DNA of 48,488 nucleotides. Source: a virus. Below the pieces are notes generated by a model that was not told the origin of the DNA, ran no database searches, and saw nothing but the letters and a program-made list of their open reading frames with translations. The translations under genes were made by a program, and so were the position numbers. Below, one piece after another: positions 8,285 to 15,710 of the stretch. Position 1 is the first letter of the stretch; each line of letters starts with the position of its first letter. The stretch is from positions 1-48,488 of IMG/VR virus record IMGVR_UViG_3300021090_000033. One strand, 5' to 3'.

Positions 8285-9959
8285 TGCCATTCTCCAGTAC
8301 CAATGCCTTCTCTGCCTGTATGGCAACGATCAACTTCCTCGCCGCCTCCTTCACAATCGCCTCACTCGTGCTCCCATCTCCAAATTGCGGTGCTTTCCCG
8401 CCATTTGGGGAGGGGCTGGGGGGGGGGTCACCCTCCGGGAACAACCCCGCCATGATCTCATCCACGTCATCCTCTGCGATCGCCTTCAAGATCAGCCTCG
8501 TCGCGGTCTGTTCATCCAGCAGTGTTAATTGCTGGCCGTTCAATGTCAATGCGGTCACGATGGCCTGCACTGAAGTTTGAATATCCTTCTCAAGGACTGG
8601 CGGGAAATCTATATCCAGCATCGCGGTCAATGGATCGTTCCACACGATCTTTTCCTCGACGATGCCTTCGTCTTCTTTGCTGTCAAGTTTTCCCAGCGAC
8701 TTGATCTTCGCGTCAGCGTCCGTCGTCTTCATCGCCTGTAGGATCACAAAACCGATAATGTTGCGGAAGATATCCGTCCACGTGGTCTGCCCTTCCTTCA
8801 TCGCCAGTTCTGTAGGTCGGTCCATCGTCTTGGCAGTCGCGAACGTTCCCACGCTCACATCGCCGAACATCGTTTCTGGGTATCCAAATACTGCGGCAAC
8901 CATCAACAACAAACGCCTGCCATCATCCGGGCTGATCGAAGCACCGCGTACCTGCATCGGTTGCAGGTCTGTCCCCTCACCCAGGAATGCCATTGCCCCC
9001 GTCACTGGCGGCGGATTGGTCTCCGCATTCGCTCCCCCGGTTGCCAGCGTGGTCGCCATCTTGGCACGCTCAGCCGCGATTGCCTTCTTGCCGCCTTTCG
9101 TGATCCGCTTCCATGCAAATCGGCTGTAGGCTCGCATCAGACTTGCCACGTCTTCCAGGAATTCCTTATAGGCGCGTGCCCAATCTATCGCCGCATACAC
9201 CTGGCTCACACCGAACTTCCACCCGCTCATGCCTCCCGTCTTCACGTGATAGACGGGTGTATCCCACATCACTTCGACACTGCCGATCTTGGATGGTTTA
9301 TTCTTCGGTGTGTAATGCCAATCCGGGTAATACGCGGTTCTGTGCCTGGTGTTGAATCTCCCGGTGGATTCGTTGAATTTCTTCTCCGTCCACTTCCTCA
9401 CATAGTATCTCGGCGTCTTCGCATCTTCGGGGTCGCTGATAATATCGGTGATCTCCTCGAAGGGCAGCGACCGCACGTGCACGCGACCATCTGAAGGGCG
9501 CACGAAGAAACAAAAGAAAATATTGCTGATGACTTCGTAATCCACCTGCTTGAGCATCTGCGCCTGGTGGCCGGTCAACTCCACCCGGTTCTTCGGGTCG
9601 TCCCAAAACTCCTGCAGGATCTTGTTCAACTCAGGGTTTTTATATTTGACGTTCACACCCTGCGCCCAGATATACAACGCCTTCACCATCACGCCGCGCT
9701 TGATCAGCGGGTTCTTGATGAACATGATGCGCGCCAGGTCAGCGATCTTCTTCAAACCATCGCGTGTGAATTCATGCTCGCCCTCGAACATCAGGCGCAT
9801 CCAGTTGGCATCCTCCAGCGCCAGTTCCAGTTCCGCCATGCGCTCGGTCAACACCTCATTCGTAAACTCGGCTTGTGACAGCGTTTCAGAGATCTGCTTG
9901 AAGTTCTCTCCAAGCAGTAAGGTTCCCAATCGCTCACGCAAACCAAAATTATTTTTCAC
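8271..9959 (-). CDS. Portal protein
   Basis: 562 aa. Dodecameric ring for DNA entry and exit. Seen: MLKQVDYEVISNIFFCFFVRP, VHVRSLPFEEITDIISDPED, YHVKTGGMSGWKFGVSQVY and AAVFGYPETMFGDVSVG, a pattern typical of Mu/SPP1-class portals. The GTG at 9959 has GGAG five bases upstream and is preferred; the upstream TTG would translate into a hairpin repeat. The C-terminus carries a translated hairpin element (residues GDPPPSPSPNGGKAPQFGDG) before a normal helical tail. Lies after the large terminase. Confidence 0.9.
   Translation of the reverse strand: MKNNFGLRERLGTLLLGENFKQISETLSQAEFTNEVLTERMAELELALEDANWMRLMFEGEHEFTRDGLKKIADLARIMFIKNPLIKRGVMVKALYIWAQGVNVKYKNPELNKILQEFWDDPKNRVELTGHQAQMLKQVDYEVISNIFFCFFVRPSDGRVHVRSLPFEEITDIISDPEDAKTPRYYVRKWTEKKFNESTGRFNTRHRTAYYPDWHYTPKNKPSKIGSVEVMWDTPVYHVKTGGMSGWKFGVSQVYAAIDWARAYKEFLEDVASLMRAYSRFAWKRITKGGKKAIAAERAKMATTLATGGANAETNPPPVTGAMAFLGEGTDLQPMQVRGASISPDDGRRLLLMVAAVFGYPETMFGDVSVGTFATAKTMDRPTELAMKEGQTTWTDIFRNIIGFVILQAMKTTDADAKIKSLGKLDSKEDEGIVEEKIVWNDPLTAMLDIDFPPVLEKDIQTSVQAIVTALTLNGQQLTLLDEQTATRLILKAIAEDDVDEIMAGLFPEGDPPPSPSPNGGKAPQFGDGSTSEAIVKEAARKLIVAIQAEKALVLENGNGHK
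8371..8429. repeat. Hairpin element inside portal gene
   Basis: CTCC-CAAATTGCGG...CCATTTGGGGAGG type stem followed by a G run. In frame within the portal C-terminus, encoding a Pro/Gly-rich insert. Confidence 0.75.
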
Positions 9960-9964
9960 CAATT

Positions 9965-10040
9965 CTCCAATTCTCTTCCCCAAAATTGCGATGTTCGTTC
10001 GCCATTTGGGGGGATGTCTGCGTACTCGCAGACAGGGGGG
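9965..10040. repeat. Two-hairpin dispersed element between terminase and portal
   Basis: First stem CCCCAAAATTGCGA.../...CGCCATTTGGGG. Second stem GTCTGCG-TACT-CGCAGAC (7 bp), then a GGGGGG tail abutting the large terminase TGA at 10041. The adjacent AATTGGAGAATTGG repeat supplies the portal ribosome site. Confidence 0.85.
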
Positions 10041-11639
10041 TCACACGGGTGATATATTCACCCGCTCCTCGTAAACTTCCACATCGTCTGCGTCCGCCTT
10101 CATCTGCTCCACGATCTGACGTAAAAGATTGTAGGCACTGCTTCCGCCATCGACGCGATCTTTGAATCTGCCCTTCGGGAACGCTGCATATTCATCCAGG
10201 AACGGATCATTCCACGCTCCTCTCACGAGTCGCACACGCCCGCCTTTTGCTTTGGTGGCAAACATCCCTGCATAATATTCCTTGCTCCCCGTCACCTGGT
10301 CGAACGTTCCCATCAAACCCTGATCGGCAAGTAAATTATTGAAAGCCTGTGCGCTATCCAGTCCCGCGCTCCCCGGGTCCTGCGGATGCCAGATCAGGAA
10401 GGGACCATCATTACGATAGTCTTCCTTGCCCAGCTCGATCATCGTTTCATCGCGCTCTGCAGATGCAAGTTGGTCAGCCGTTGAATGCTCGACGTAAAGA
10501 TAATCATCCAATCCCCAGCTCATCTTGACACTTGCGGATCTCGCTCCGCCTCCAGCTGTTGCCGCTTTATCCCATGCGCGCACTCGTGCCCAAATTGCAT
10601 TACCCGGTCCCTTGTCCACGATCGTGAACCAGTCCCGTTGGAACATATTCCCCTGCATCAGGTAGGGTTGCTGTTGATACAGTGCCTCGAAATCATAGAG
10701 ACCTACGTCTGCCCTCGTCCCGAGCAGCCAATCCACCGGATACCATTCAGGGCATAATGCCTCGCCTGGCTGTCGTCCCAGCGGGTCAGCCAATGGCATG
10801 TAAATGCCATCCCGCATCTTCTTGCGTTGCTCCTCAACGCTCGCAGGATAACTATCCAGGGCCAGCCCGGGCAGGCATACGATTTCCCACTGGCTTGCCA
10901 GCGGGTCGCTCACCATCTTCTGCATCAAACGCCCGGCCAGGTCGTCAGGGTGCCAGCGTGTATGGAAGATCACCACTGCCGCATTCGGTCTCAAGCGTGT
11001 GCGGCTCGAGCTTTTGTACCAATCCTCCACCAGCTCGCGGCGTGAATCGCTTTCGGCCTCTTCCCGGTTCTTGAACGGATCATCCACGATGAACAAATGC
11101 GCAGGCAGGCCTGTAATACCGCCTCCCACGCCCGCAGCCTTGACTCCGCCTCGATAGGGTCTCGCCAGATCCCAATTCTCTGTCGAGCGGCTGTCACTGC
11201 TCAACTCGACAGGGATCATCTTGTTGCTTTTATCTCCGAAGATCGCCTGGTACTTCTCATCGATGATCTGGTCTCTGATGAAACGGCTGTGCCTCGTTGC
11301 CAGGCTCTCACCGTAGGAAGTCAAAATGATGTGGCTGTCCGGAATCAGTCCCAGCAACCATGCAGGAAAATTCCGGCTTGCGATCTGACTCTTGCCGTGT
11401 TGTGGTGGCATAAGGATCATCAACCGTCCGATCCCCTGCTTGCCTCCGCTCGCGATGTACAACGCCACCTGTTGCAGCTTCGAAGCCAGCAATCGGATGT
11501 GGCGCGGCGTCTCATAACGTTCATCCACATACTGGCAATACGAAAGGAAATTCCTGCGCGCACTTCCTCGCAGCTTCTTCTCGTCGTATGCCTCGTGCGG
11601 CGTCATGTTCAAGCTGGGGTCGGTGAAGCTTTGAAGCAT
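10041..11639 (-). CDS. terL: Terminase large subunit
   Basis: 532 aa. ATPase-nuclease motor that packages DNA. Walker A-like MPPQHGKS at about residues 77-84, coupling segment SHIILTSYGESLATRHSRFI, Walker B FIVDDPF with VDD at about 185-187. The C-terminal RNase H-like nuclease domain starts near RAWDKAAT, whose Asp is the expected first catalytic acid. Length is normal. Its ATG overlaps the stop of the small subunit (TAATG), indicating coupling. Confidence 0.93.
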   Translation of the reverse strand: MLQSFTDPSLNMTPHEAYDEKKLRGSARRNFLSYCQYVDERYETPRHIRLLASKLQQVALYIASGGKQGIGRLMILMPPQHGKSQIASRNFPAWLLGLIPDSHIILTSYGESLATRHSRFIRDQIIDEKYQAIFGDKSNKMIPVELSSDSRSTENWDLARPYRGGVKAAGVGGGITGLPAHLFIVDDPFKNREEAESDSRRELVEDWYKSSSRTRLRPNAAVVIFHTRWHPDDLAGRLMQKMVSDPLASQWEIVCLPGLALDSYPASVEEQRKKMRDGIYMPLADPLGRQPGEALCPEWYPVDWLLGTRADVGLYDFEALYQQQPYLMQGNMFQRDWFTIVDKGPGNAIWARVRAWDKAATAGGGARSASVKMSWGLDDYLYVEHSTADQLASAERDETMIELGKEDYRNDGPFLIWHPQDPGSAGLDSAQAFNNLLADQGLMGTFDQVTGSKEYYAGMFATKAKGGRVRLVRGAWNDPFLDEYAAFPKGRFKDRVDGGSSAYNLLRQIVEQMKADADDVEVYEERVNISPV

Positions 11640-12313
11640 TACTTTTCATCCTCCTCGCCCGGCGCTTCATTCCCCGCATCTTTCTGCAGTTCCTCCACGC
11701 CCTTGGCCAGCAGCTCCACAGTCTCCTCATCCACCTCATGCGCGCCGCCTCCAGCTTTCCTCTTCAGCACAGCCGCCAGTTGAGTGAGCGGAATATAATC
11801 GCCGCTCATCTCCATGAATAATTTCAGGTGGTTGAAAAATTTGTAATCCACCCCCGCCCTCTTCATGCCATCGATCAAGTTCTTGAAACTGTCTGCGCGG
11901 TAATCCCACAGCTCCGCCGATTGCAAAATGGTGATCATCGTTTCGATTGCCGGGTTCTTCTTGCGCCACGTGCTGATCGCACGGTCGCTGTTCAAATTGA
12001 GATGTTTCTTCGCCAGCTCCTCCTGAGTTTCAGGCTTGCGTCCGTCCTTCGGCATCGATGCCCATGCGATATAGCAGGCTTGCCGCCATGGCCACCCCCC
12101 TTCCATTATGGATTCGAATCGCTCGAACCATGTGGGTTGTTCTGTCTTGCCCTTTAAAAGGAATAAAGCCGAACGGCCCGCCTCCGACCGCACCTGGGCT
12201 TCCTCGGTCGAAACGCCTTCTGTCTCAACTTCAGGCAGGTCCAGACCCAGCACCAATTGTCGGTACTGATCGTTCGATAGATCCAGCGCAAAATTCGGCT
12301 TTTGAACAGGCAT
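11639..12313 (-). CDS. terS: Terminase small subunit (copy adjacent to terL)
   Basis: 224 aa. DNA-recognition partner of the large terminase, assigned by position and by the helix-turn-helix-like core EELAKKHLNLNSDRAISTWRKKN. The core (GGWPWRQACYIAWASMP onward) is a clear paralogue of the protein at 17162-17767: I count about 38 identities in 60 core residues. N- and C-termini diverge. Late-operon position immediately before terL. Confidence 0.8.
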   Translation of the reverse strand: MPVQKPNFALDLSNDQYRQLVLGLDLPEVETEGVSTEEAQVRSEAGRSALFLLKGKTEQPTWFERFESIMEGGWPWRQACYIAWASMPKDGRKPETQEELAKKHLNLNSDRAISTWRKKNPAIETMITILQSAELWDYRADSFKNLIDGMKRAGVDYKFFNHLKLFMEMSGDYIPLTQLAAVLKRKAGGGAHEVDEETVELLAKGVEELQKDAGNEAPGEEDEK

Positions 12314-12315
12314 TT

Positions 12316-12663
12316 TTACTTCTTTGCGAGATCCCGTATTGCGGCTGCCAGCAACGTGATCGAACCTGAATGCATATTGATCGCATTTGTCAGCGAATCG
12401 CTTTCATGTTCCATCTCGATCACGTCCACATACTCGATTGAGCTATCCGCCTCCTCGACCCTCACCCACTCGGGCTTTTGTGGGTTCTGCGGCACAAGCC
12501 TTGCATACGGTACACCCTCGATGTTATGGATTCCATACGCATAGAGCTGTGTCCCAACTGTCACATTGCGCATCGTCCTCCCGCCTTGGCTTTCAGGTCT
12601 CGGTGTATCGCGGATCACCAAACCGCGCGGTTGTTTCACGATCAAAAGATATTTAGGTTCCAT
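12316..12663 (-). CDS. SH3b-like small protein
   Basis: 115 aa. The N-terminal 70 residues (LIVKQPRGLVIRDTP, VTVGTQLYAYG, VPYARLVPQNP) follow a bacterial SH3-like pattern, with a helical C-terminus. It lies between a holin-like/membrane gene group and terminase; a cell-wall binding or lysis accessory role is possible but unproven. Confidence 0.6.
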   Translation of the reverse strand: MEPKYLLIVKQPRGLVIRDTPRPESQGGRTMRNVTVGTQLYAYGIHNIEGVPYARLVPQNPQKPEWVRVEEADSSIEYVDVIEMEHESDSLTNAINMHSGSITLLAAAIRDLAKK

Positions 12664-12668
12664 GATTA

Positions 12669-13001
12669 CTATTTCTCCATTCTTTCCTTCACGGCTTTAA
12701 GCAAATCCTTCGTGATCCCCATGCGTTCATAACGTTCACTGGATGCCTTTTCATGATCTGCAAGTGCTTCGGCAATCGCCACGTAGGCTTCATCCTGCTT
12801 ATCCGCCAGCGTCTTGATGTAGGTCGCCCACATATTGTTGATCATCAGCTCGTGGTCGCGGCGTTCCTTCTCCATTTCCTTGGCATTGACAACGCGTCGT
12901 TCCTCGCGTTCCTTCTCTGCTTTCAAAAATAGAAAAGCCATTCCGATCACGGCCACCGCGCTCGGAATTTGCCTGGCTAATTCGACCAATAACTCATTCA
13001 T
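12669..13001 (-). CDS. Membrane-anchored coiled-coil protein
   Basis: 110 aa. One N-terminal membrane segment (IPSAVAVIGMAFLFL), then a long charged helix (EKEREERRVVNAKEMEKERR). Shape resembles small phage lysis accessory proteins (class III holin or inner spanin), but there is no diagnostic motif. Follows the preceding gene with an 8-base overlap. Confidence 0.6.
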   Translation of the reverse strand: MNELLVELARQIPSAVAVIGMAFLFLKAEKEREERRVVNAKEMEKERRDHELMINNMWATYIKTLADKQDEAYVAIAEALADHEKASSERYERMGITKDLLKAVKERMEK

Positions 13002-13245
13002 GATCTTTCACATCCAGCATCATCTCATCGAAAAAGAAACTCGCCACCAAAAGCCCGATCGCCACATCCTTCGCAAACCGTCCGCTCTCGATGATCTGTT
13101 GTAGCGAATCTGGAACTGTAATTGTCGGGACCATCCATCGCCCTAGATCATCCCGCAACTGACCCACAACGATGAAGATCCCGGCGCGTGATGGCGTGGG
13201 GTATCGAACAGTGATCGTCCTCGTTCGCTTTTGTGGCTCATTCAC
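12994..13245 (-). CDS. Hypothetical protein
   Basis: 83 aa, unrecognised. Begins MNEPQKRTRTITVRYPTPS, ends with a hydrophobic helix (DVAIGLLVASFFFDEMML). Sits between holin-like and coiled-coil membrane genes in the probable lysis segment. Confidence 0.6.
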   Translation of the reverse strand: MNEPQKRTRTITVRYPTPSRAGIFIVVGQLRDDLGRWMVPTITVPDSLQQIIESGRFAKDVAIGLLVASFFFDEMMLDVKDHE

Positions 13246-13257
13246 TTCAAATCCTCT

Positions 13258-13312
13258 TCCCCTAAATATCCCGTCAGGGTATTTGGGGGGAAAGCGGCGA
13301 AGCCGAAGGGGG
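13258..13312. repeat. Two-hairpin dispersed element
   Basis: First stem CCCCTAAATATCCC-gtca-GGGTATTTGGGG. Second stem GGC-gaa-GCC, then GAAGGGGG abutting the holin-like gene's TAA. Confidence 0.85.
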
Positions 13313-13651
13313 TTATTTCTTCGCGCCGAACATCCACAGCTTCAATGCCTTCGTGGGCTTCAACAACAGATGCACGCCCTGGTTCACGGTAACTGCAAGG
13401 AAAACAATGTACAGCAGATCCAGAGAGCCTTTTACCGAGCAGATCAAATTCGTGATGAACAAGCCAAAGCACGTCCCGCCAAAGATCACTGCCGCGCTGA
13501 GCAGGACCAATCCTGCATTCAACTGCCGTTTCACTTCGGTCGTAAGCGCATCAAACCACTTCGCCGCGCCTGGGAAATAATCGAACACCAGCGCCAGCAA
13601 ACCGGCCACCAGCACCAACAGAAAATCGGGTGTAACTGAAAACTCGTACAT
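13313..13651 (-). CDS. Holin-like membrane protein
   Basis: 112 aa. Three predicted membrane segments (LLVLVAGLLALVFDYF, AGLVLLSAAVIFGGTCFGLFI, LYIVFLAVTVNQGVHLLL) and a basic C-terminal tail (KLWMFGAKK): the general build of a class I holin. First gene after the late promoter and terminator hairpin. GGAG precedes its ATG by six bases. No sequence family recognised, so the function is inferred. Confidence 0.6.
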   Translation of the reverse strand: MYEFSVTPDFLLVLVAGLLALVFDYFPGAAKWFDALTTEVKRQLNAGLVLLSAAVIFGGTCFGLFITNLICSVKGSLDLLYIVFLAVTVNQGVHLLLKPTKALKLWMFGAKK

Positions 13652-13678
13652 GAAACTCTCCTTTCAAATCATGAAGCC

Positions 13679-13740
13679 TTTCCCCCATTTTGCGTTCCCC
13701 AGCCAAATGGGGGAAACGGGAAAGGGGGTAGGGGGTAGGG
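13679..13740. repeat. Hairpin element upstream of holin-like gene
   Basis: TTTCCCCCATTT pairs with AAATGGGGGAAA (13679-13690 with 13705-13716), then CGGGAAAGGGGGTAGGGGGTAGGG. It would lie in the late mRNA leader. Confidence 0.8.
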
Positions 13741-13748
13741 ATTAAATG

Positions 13749-13784
13749 CAAAAGCGCCCGCCGTGCAAATGCACGACGAGCGCT
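13749..13784 (-). terminator. Strong intrinsic terminator in late leader
   Basis: On the minus strand a 14-bp stem (AGCGCTCGTCGTGC with GCACGGCGGGCGCT, two G-U pairs), a four-base loop, then TTTT. It lies about 56 nt downstream of the predicted start of the late transcript and before its first gene. Confidence 0.7.
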
Positions 13785-13846
13785 CACTTCGTCAAACTCG
13801 ACCCCGCCATGTTGCTGGGTCTGCGGAGATATTCAGTTGTAGGAAA

Positions 13847-13875
13847 ATTTTAAGACTCTTTGCCTCCCGCGTCAA
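13847..13875 (-). promoter_or_regulatory. Probable late promoter
   Basis: -35 TTGACG (13875-13870), 17-base spacer, -10 TAAAAT (13852-13847); start near 13840. Five of six bases match consensus in each box. It points at the holin-terminase-head genes. The region 13652-13990 otherwise holds only hairpins. Confidence 0.65.
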
Positions 13876-13917
13876 GATATGGAGGCACAGTAATGCTATG
13901 CCCAATTTGTTACATTA

Positions 13918-13962
13918 AATGACAAACGCCTGGGTGAGGGGGGCACCCGAGCGTCTGTCATT
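13918..13962. terminator. 19-bp imperfect hairpin after the methyltransferase unit
   Basis: AATGACAAACGCCTGGGTG pairs with CACCCGAGCGTCTGTCATT (two mismatches and one wobble, seven-base loop). It follows the last gene of the 17.8-14.0 kb unit by about 30 bases. The T tract is weak, so it may be a terminator or a protein-binding site. Confidence 0.5.
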
Positions 13963-13990
13963 TCTGATTATAAGATCTTCTCAATAATTG

Positions 13991-14206
13991 TCAACCTGCG
14001 ATCTTCAATATCATTTCACCCGTTTGAACTGCTTCCAATAATATGAAATTCACCTGGCGTAAACATTCCACCTGTCGCCAGCCAACGCGTGACAACTCGC
14101 TTGCTCCCTCACCCACTCTCTGGATCTCTGAAAAACAACGCTGGAGCTTCTCTAGCTCCAGCGTGTAAACTTCTTTCGGATCTGTGATGTATGTTCTCTT
14201 TACCAT
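13991..14206 (-). CDS. Hypothetical helical protein
   Basis: 71 aa, unrecognised, alpha-helical (TLELEKLQRCFSEIQRV). Overlaps the preceding gene by seven bases. Last gene of the methyltransferase unit. Confidence 0.6.
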   Translation of the reverse strand: MVKRTYITDPKEVYTLELEKLQRCFSEIQRVGEGASELSRVGWRQVECLRQVNFILLEAVQTGEMILKIAG

Positions 14207-14433
14207 GTCTTCCCCACTTCCGCATATTCGCCTGTTTTGTGCAATTGATCCTTGAGATTGGTCAATGTCTCAACGATGCTTGCCAAATCGCCCACGTGCC
14301 CCCAGTGGTGCCCACCCTGCCCGCTGGCGTTGCGGTCGTGCTTCTCTAATCCCACTTCGATCTGCTTCAACAACTTCCTGATCTCTTTCTGCTTGGTTTC
14401 ATATTCCTTCAATGAATCTTGTTTCTGTTTCAT
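14200..14433 (-). CDS. Hypothetical coiled-coil protein
   Basis: 77 aa. Lys/Glu-rich N-terminal coiled coil (ETKQKEIRKLLKQIEVGLEK), then GGHHWGHVGD and a second helix. AAGGAGATCAAC precedes the ATG. No family recognised. Confidence 0.65.
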   Translation of the reverse strand: MKQKQDSLKEYETKQKEIRKLLKQIEVGLEKHDRNASGQGGHHWGHVGDLASIVETLTNLKDQLHKTGEYAEVGKTW

Positions 14434-14486
14434 GTTGATCTCCTTTGTTCGTTATGTCTACAGTAGGCCGTAGTGTTAATAGGAAG

Positions 14487-15710
14487 TCAAGGAGTTACAT
14501 GAGGCAGCAGACCCGATAAAAGATGCCATCTTTCTATCGTCACTGCCGCGTATATTGGATCCAATTCAACCGCCCTGCACTTCCTCTGCAATTGCTCACA
14601 AACGATCAGCGTTGTTCCACTTCCCACAAACGGATCCAGCACTACATCTCCGGGCAGGGATGAATTCACCAGCGAGCGCTCGATCAATGGCAATGGCTTC
14701 ATCGTTGGATGATCCTCCGATCGTTTCGGACGATCAATGAACCACACATCCGATTGTTTGCGGTCCACAACTTCCCTGATCCTGGGCGCATCGCTTTTCC
14801 ATCCATACCAAAGCGGCTCGAATTGCGTGTGATAATCCTTGCGTGAAAGAACAAGCTGATCTTTCACCCACATGATCGTGCTCGACCAGTGGAATCCCTG
14901 ATCACGCAGAGCTGTATCGATCGTTGGCCACTCCTGCGCACCCATCACCCAGTACACCATTGCTCCTGCCTGGCAGGAATTCCATGCACTTTTCACAGCA
15001 GTTTTGAGAAACGCAGGGAACTTGTCGCCCAGGTTGTCGTTCGCCATGCTTCGCTTTTTCCATGATGGATGATTGCTCCCGCCGTAATCTACATTCCAGG
15101 GCGAATCAGTCCAGCAGATCTGCGCCAGCTCTCCCTGCATCAATGCGGACATGACCTTCGCATCGGTGCAATCACCAACGATCAATCGATGCTTTCCCAA
15201 CTCCCACACCTGCCCAACTTCCACCTTCCACTTTGCAACGAGTGATTCACCCTGATCGACAAGCTCACCCGGGTCTGTAGTTTCCTCCGGAGTGTTTTGA
15301 TTCACCTCGATCAGAAGCTTCTGCAATTCCTTGTCAAGAAAACCGAGCGCATCCAGATCCAATCCTGCCGCGGCATCTTGAGCCAATATATCTACATCCC
15401 ATTCCAGATCGATCTCAGCAACGCGATTATCCAGGTATGCCAGCCTGCGCGCCTCCCCATTTGAATCATCCAGATCAAGGTCTTCTCTTTGCACCACCAC
15501 AAGCTCGTCACGATTAGTTGACACAACACGTACCTTCATGCCCGCCTTCCTCGCCGCGGCAAGTGTTTTATTCCCCGCGATCACATTGCCATCTTTATCC
15601 ACAAGAATGGATCTCCCTGCACCCAGTTCTTTGATGGATTGCTCGAGCAGTTCCTTGCCGCGCTCGGTTCCTTTGTTTGCATTATGCTCATCGAATTTCA
15701 ATTCATCCAT
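14487..15710 (-). CDS. ParB-like/DNA methyltransferase fusion, copy 2
   Basis: 407 aa. Residues 1 to ~95 form a ParB-N-like domain (DEHNANKGTERGKELLEQSI, DKDGNVIAGNKTLAAARKAG). About 165-400 form a class I SAM-dependent DNA methyltransferase: catalytic motif region TDSPWNVDY near residue 202 and SAM-binding DPFVGSGTT near 362, beta-class order. The usual (D/N/S)PP(Y/W) is DSPW here, so the first Pro is Ser. That is unusual and may change specificity or activity. Start at ATG 15710 (GAGG upstream), overlapping the end of its paralogue. Confidence 0.85.
   Translation of the reverse strand: MDELKFDEHNANKGTERGKELLEQSIKELGAGRSILVDKDGNVIAGNKTLAAARKAGMKVRVVSTNRDELVVVQREDLDLDDSNGEARRLAYLDNRVAEIDLEWDVDILAQDAAAGLDLDALGFLDKELQKLLIEVNQNTPEETTDPGELVDQGESLVAKWKVEVGQVWELGKHRLIVGDCTDAKVMSALMQGELAQICWTDSPWNVDYGGSNHPSWKKRSMANDNLGDKFPAFLKTAVKSAWNSCQAGAMVYWVMGAQEWPTIDTALRDQGFHWSSTIMWVKDQLVLSRKDYHTQFEPLWYGWKSDAPRIREVVDRKQSDVWFIDRPKRSEDHPTMKPLPLIERSLVNSSLPGDVVLDPFVGSGTTLIVCEQLQRKCRAVELDPIYAAVTIERWHLLSGLLPHVTP

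Noticed and set aside
13749-13784. tRNA or tmRNA-like structure in the late leader
   Set aside because: A single GC-rich stem with a T run and no cloverleaf; a terminator explains it. No tRNA genes were recognised elsewhere either.
13551-13787. 78-aa frame over the late leader
   Set aside because: Spans the terminator and a hairpin repeat and overlaps the holin-like gene. Not coding.
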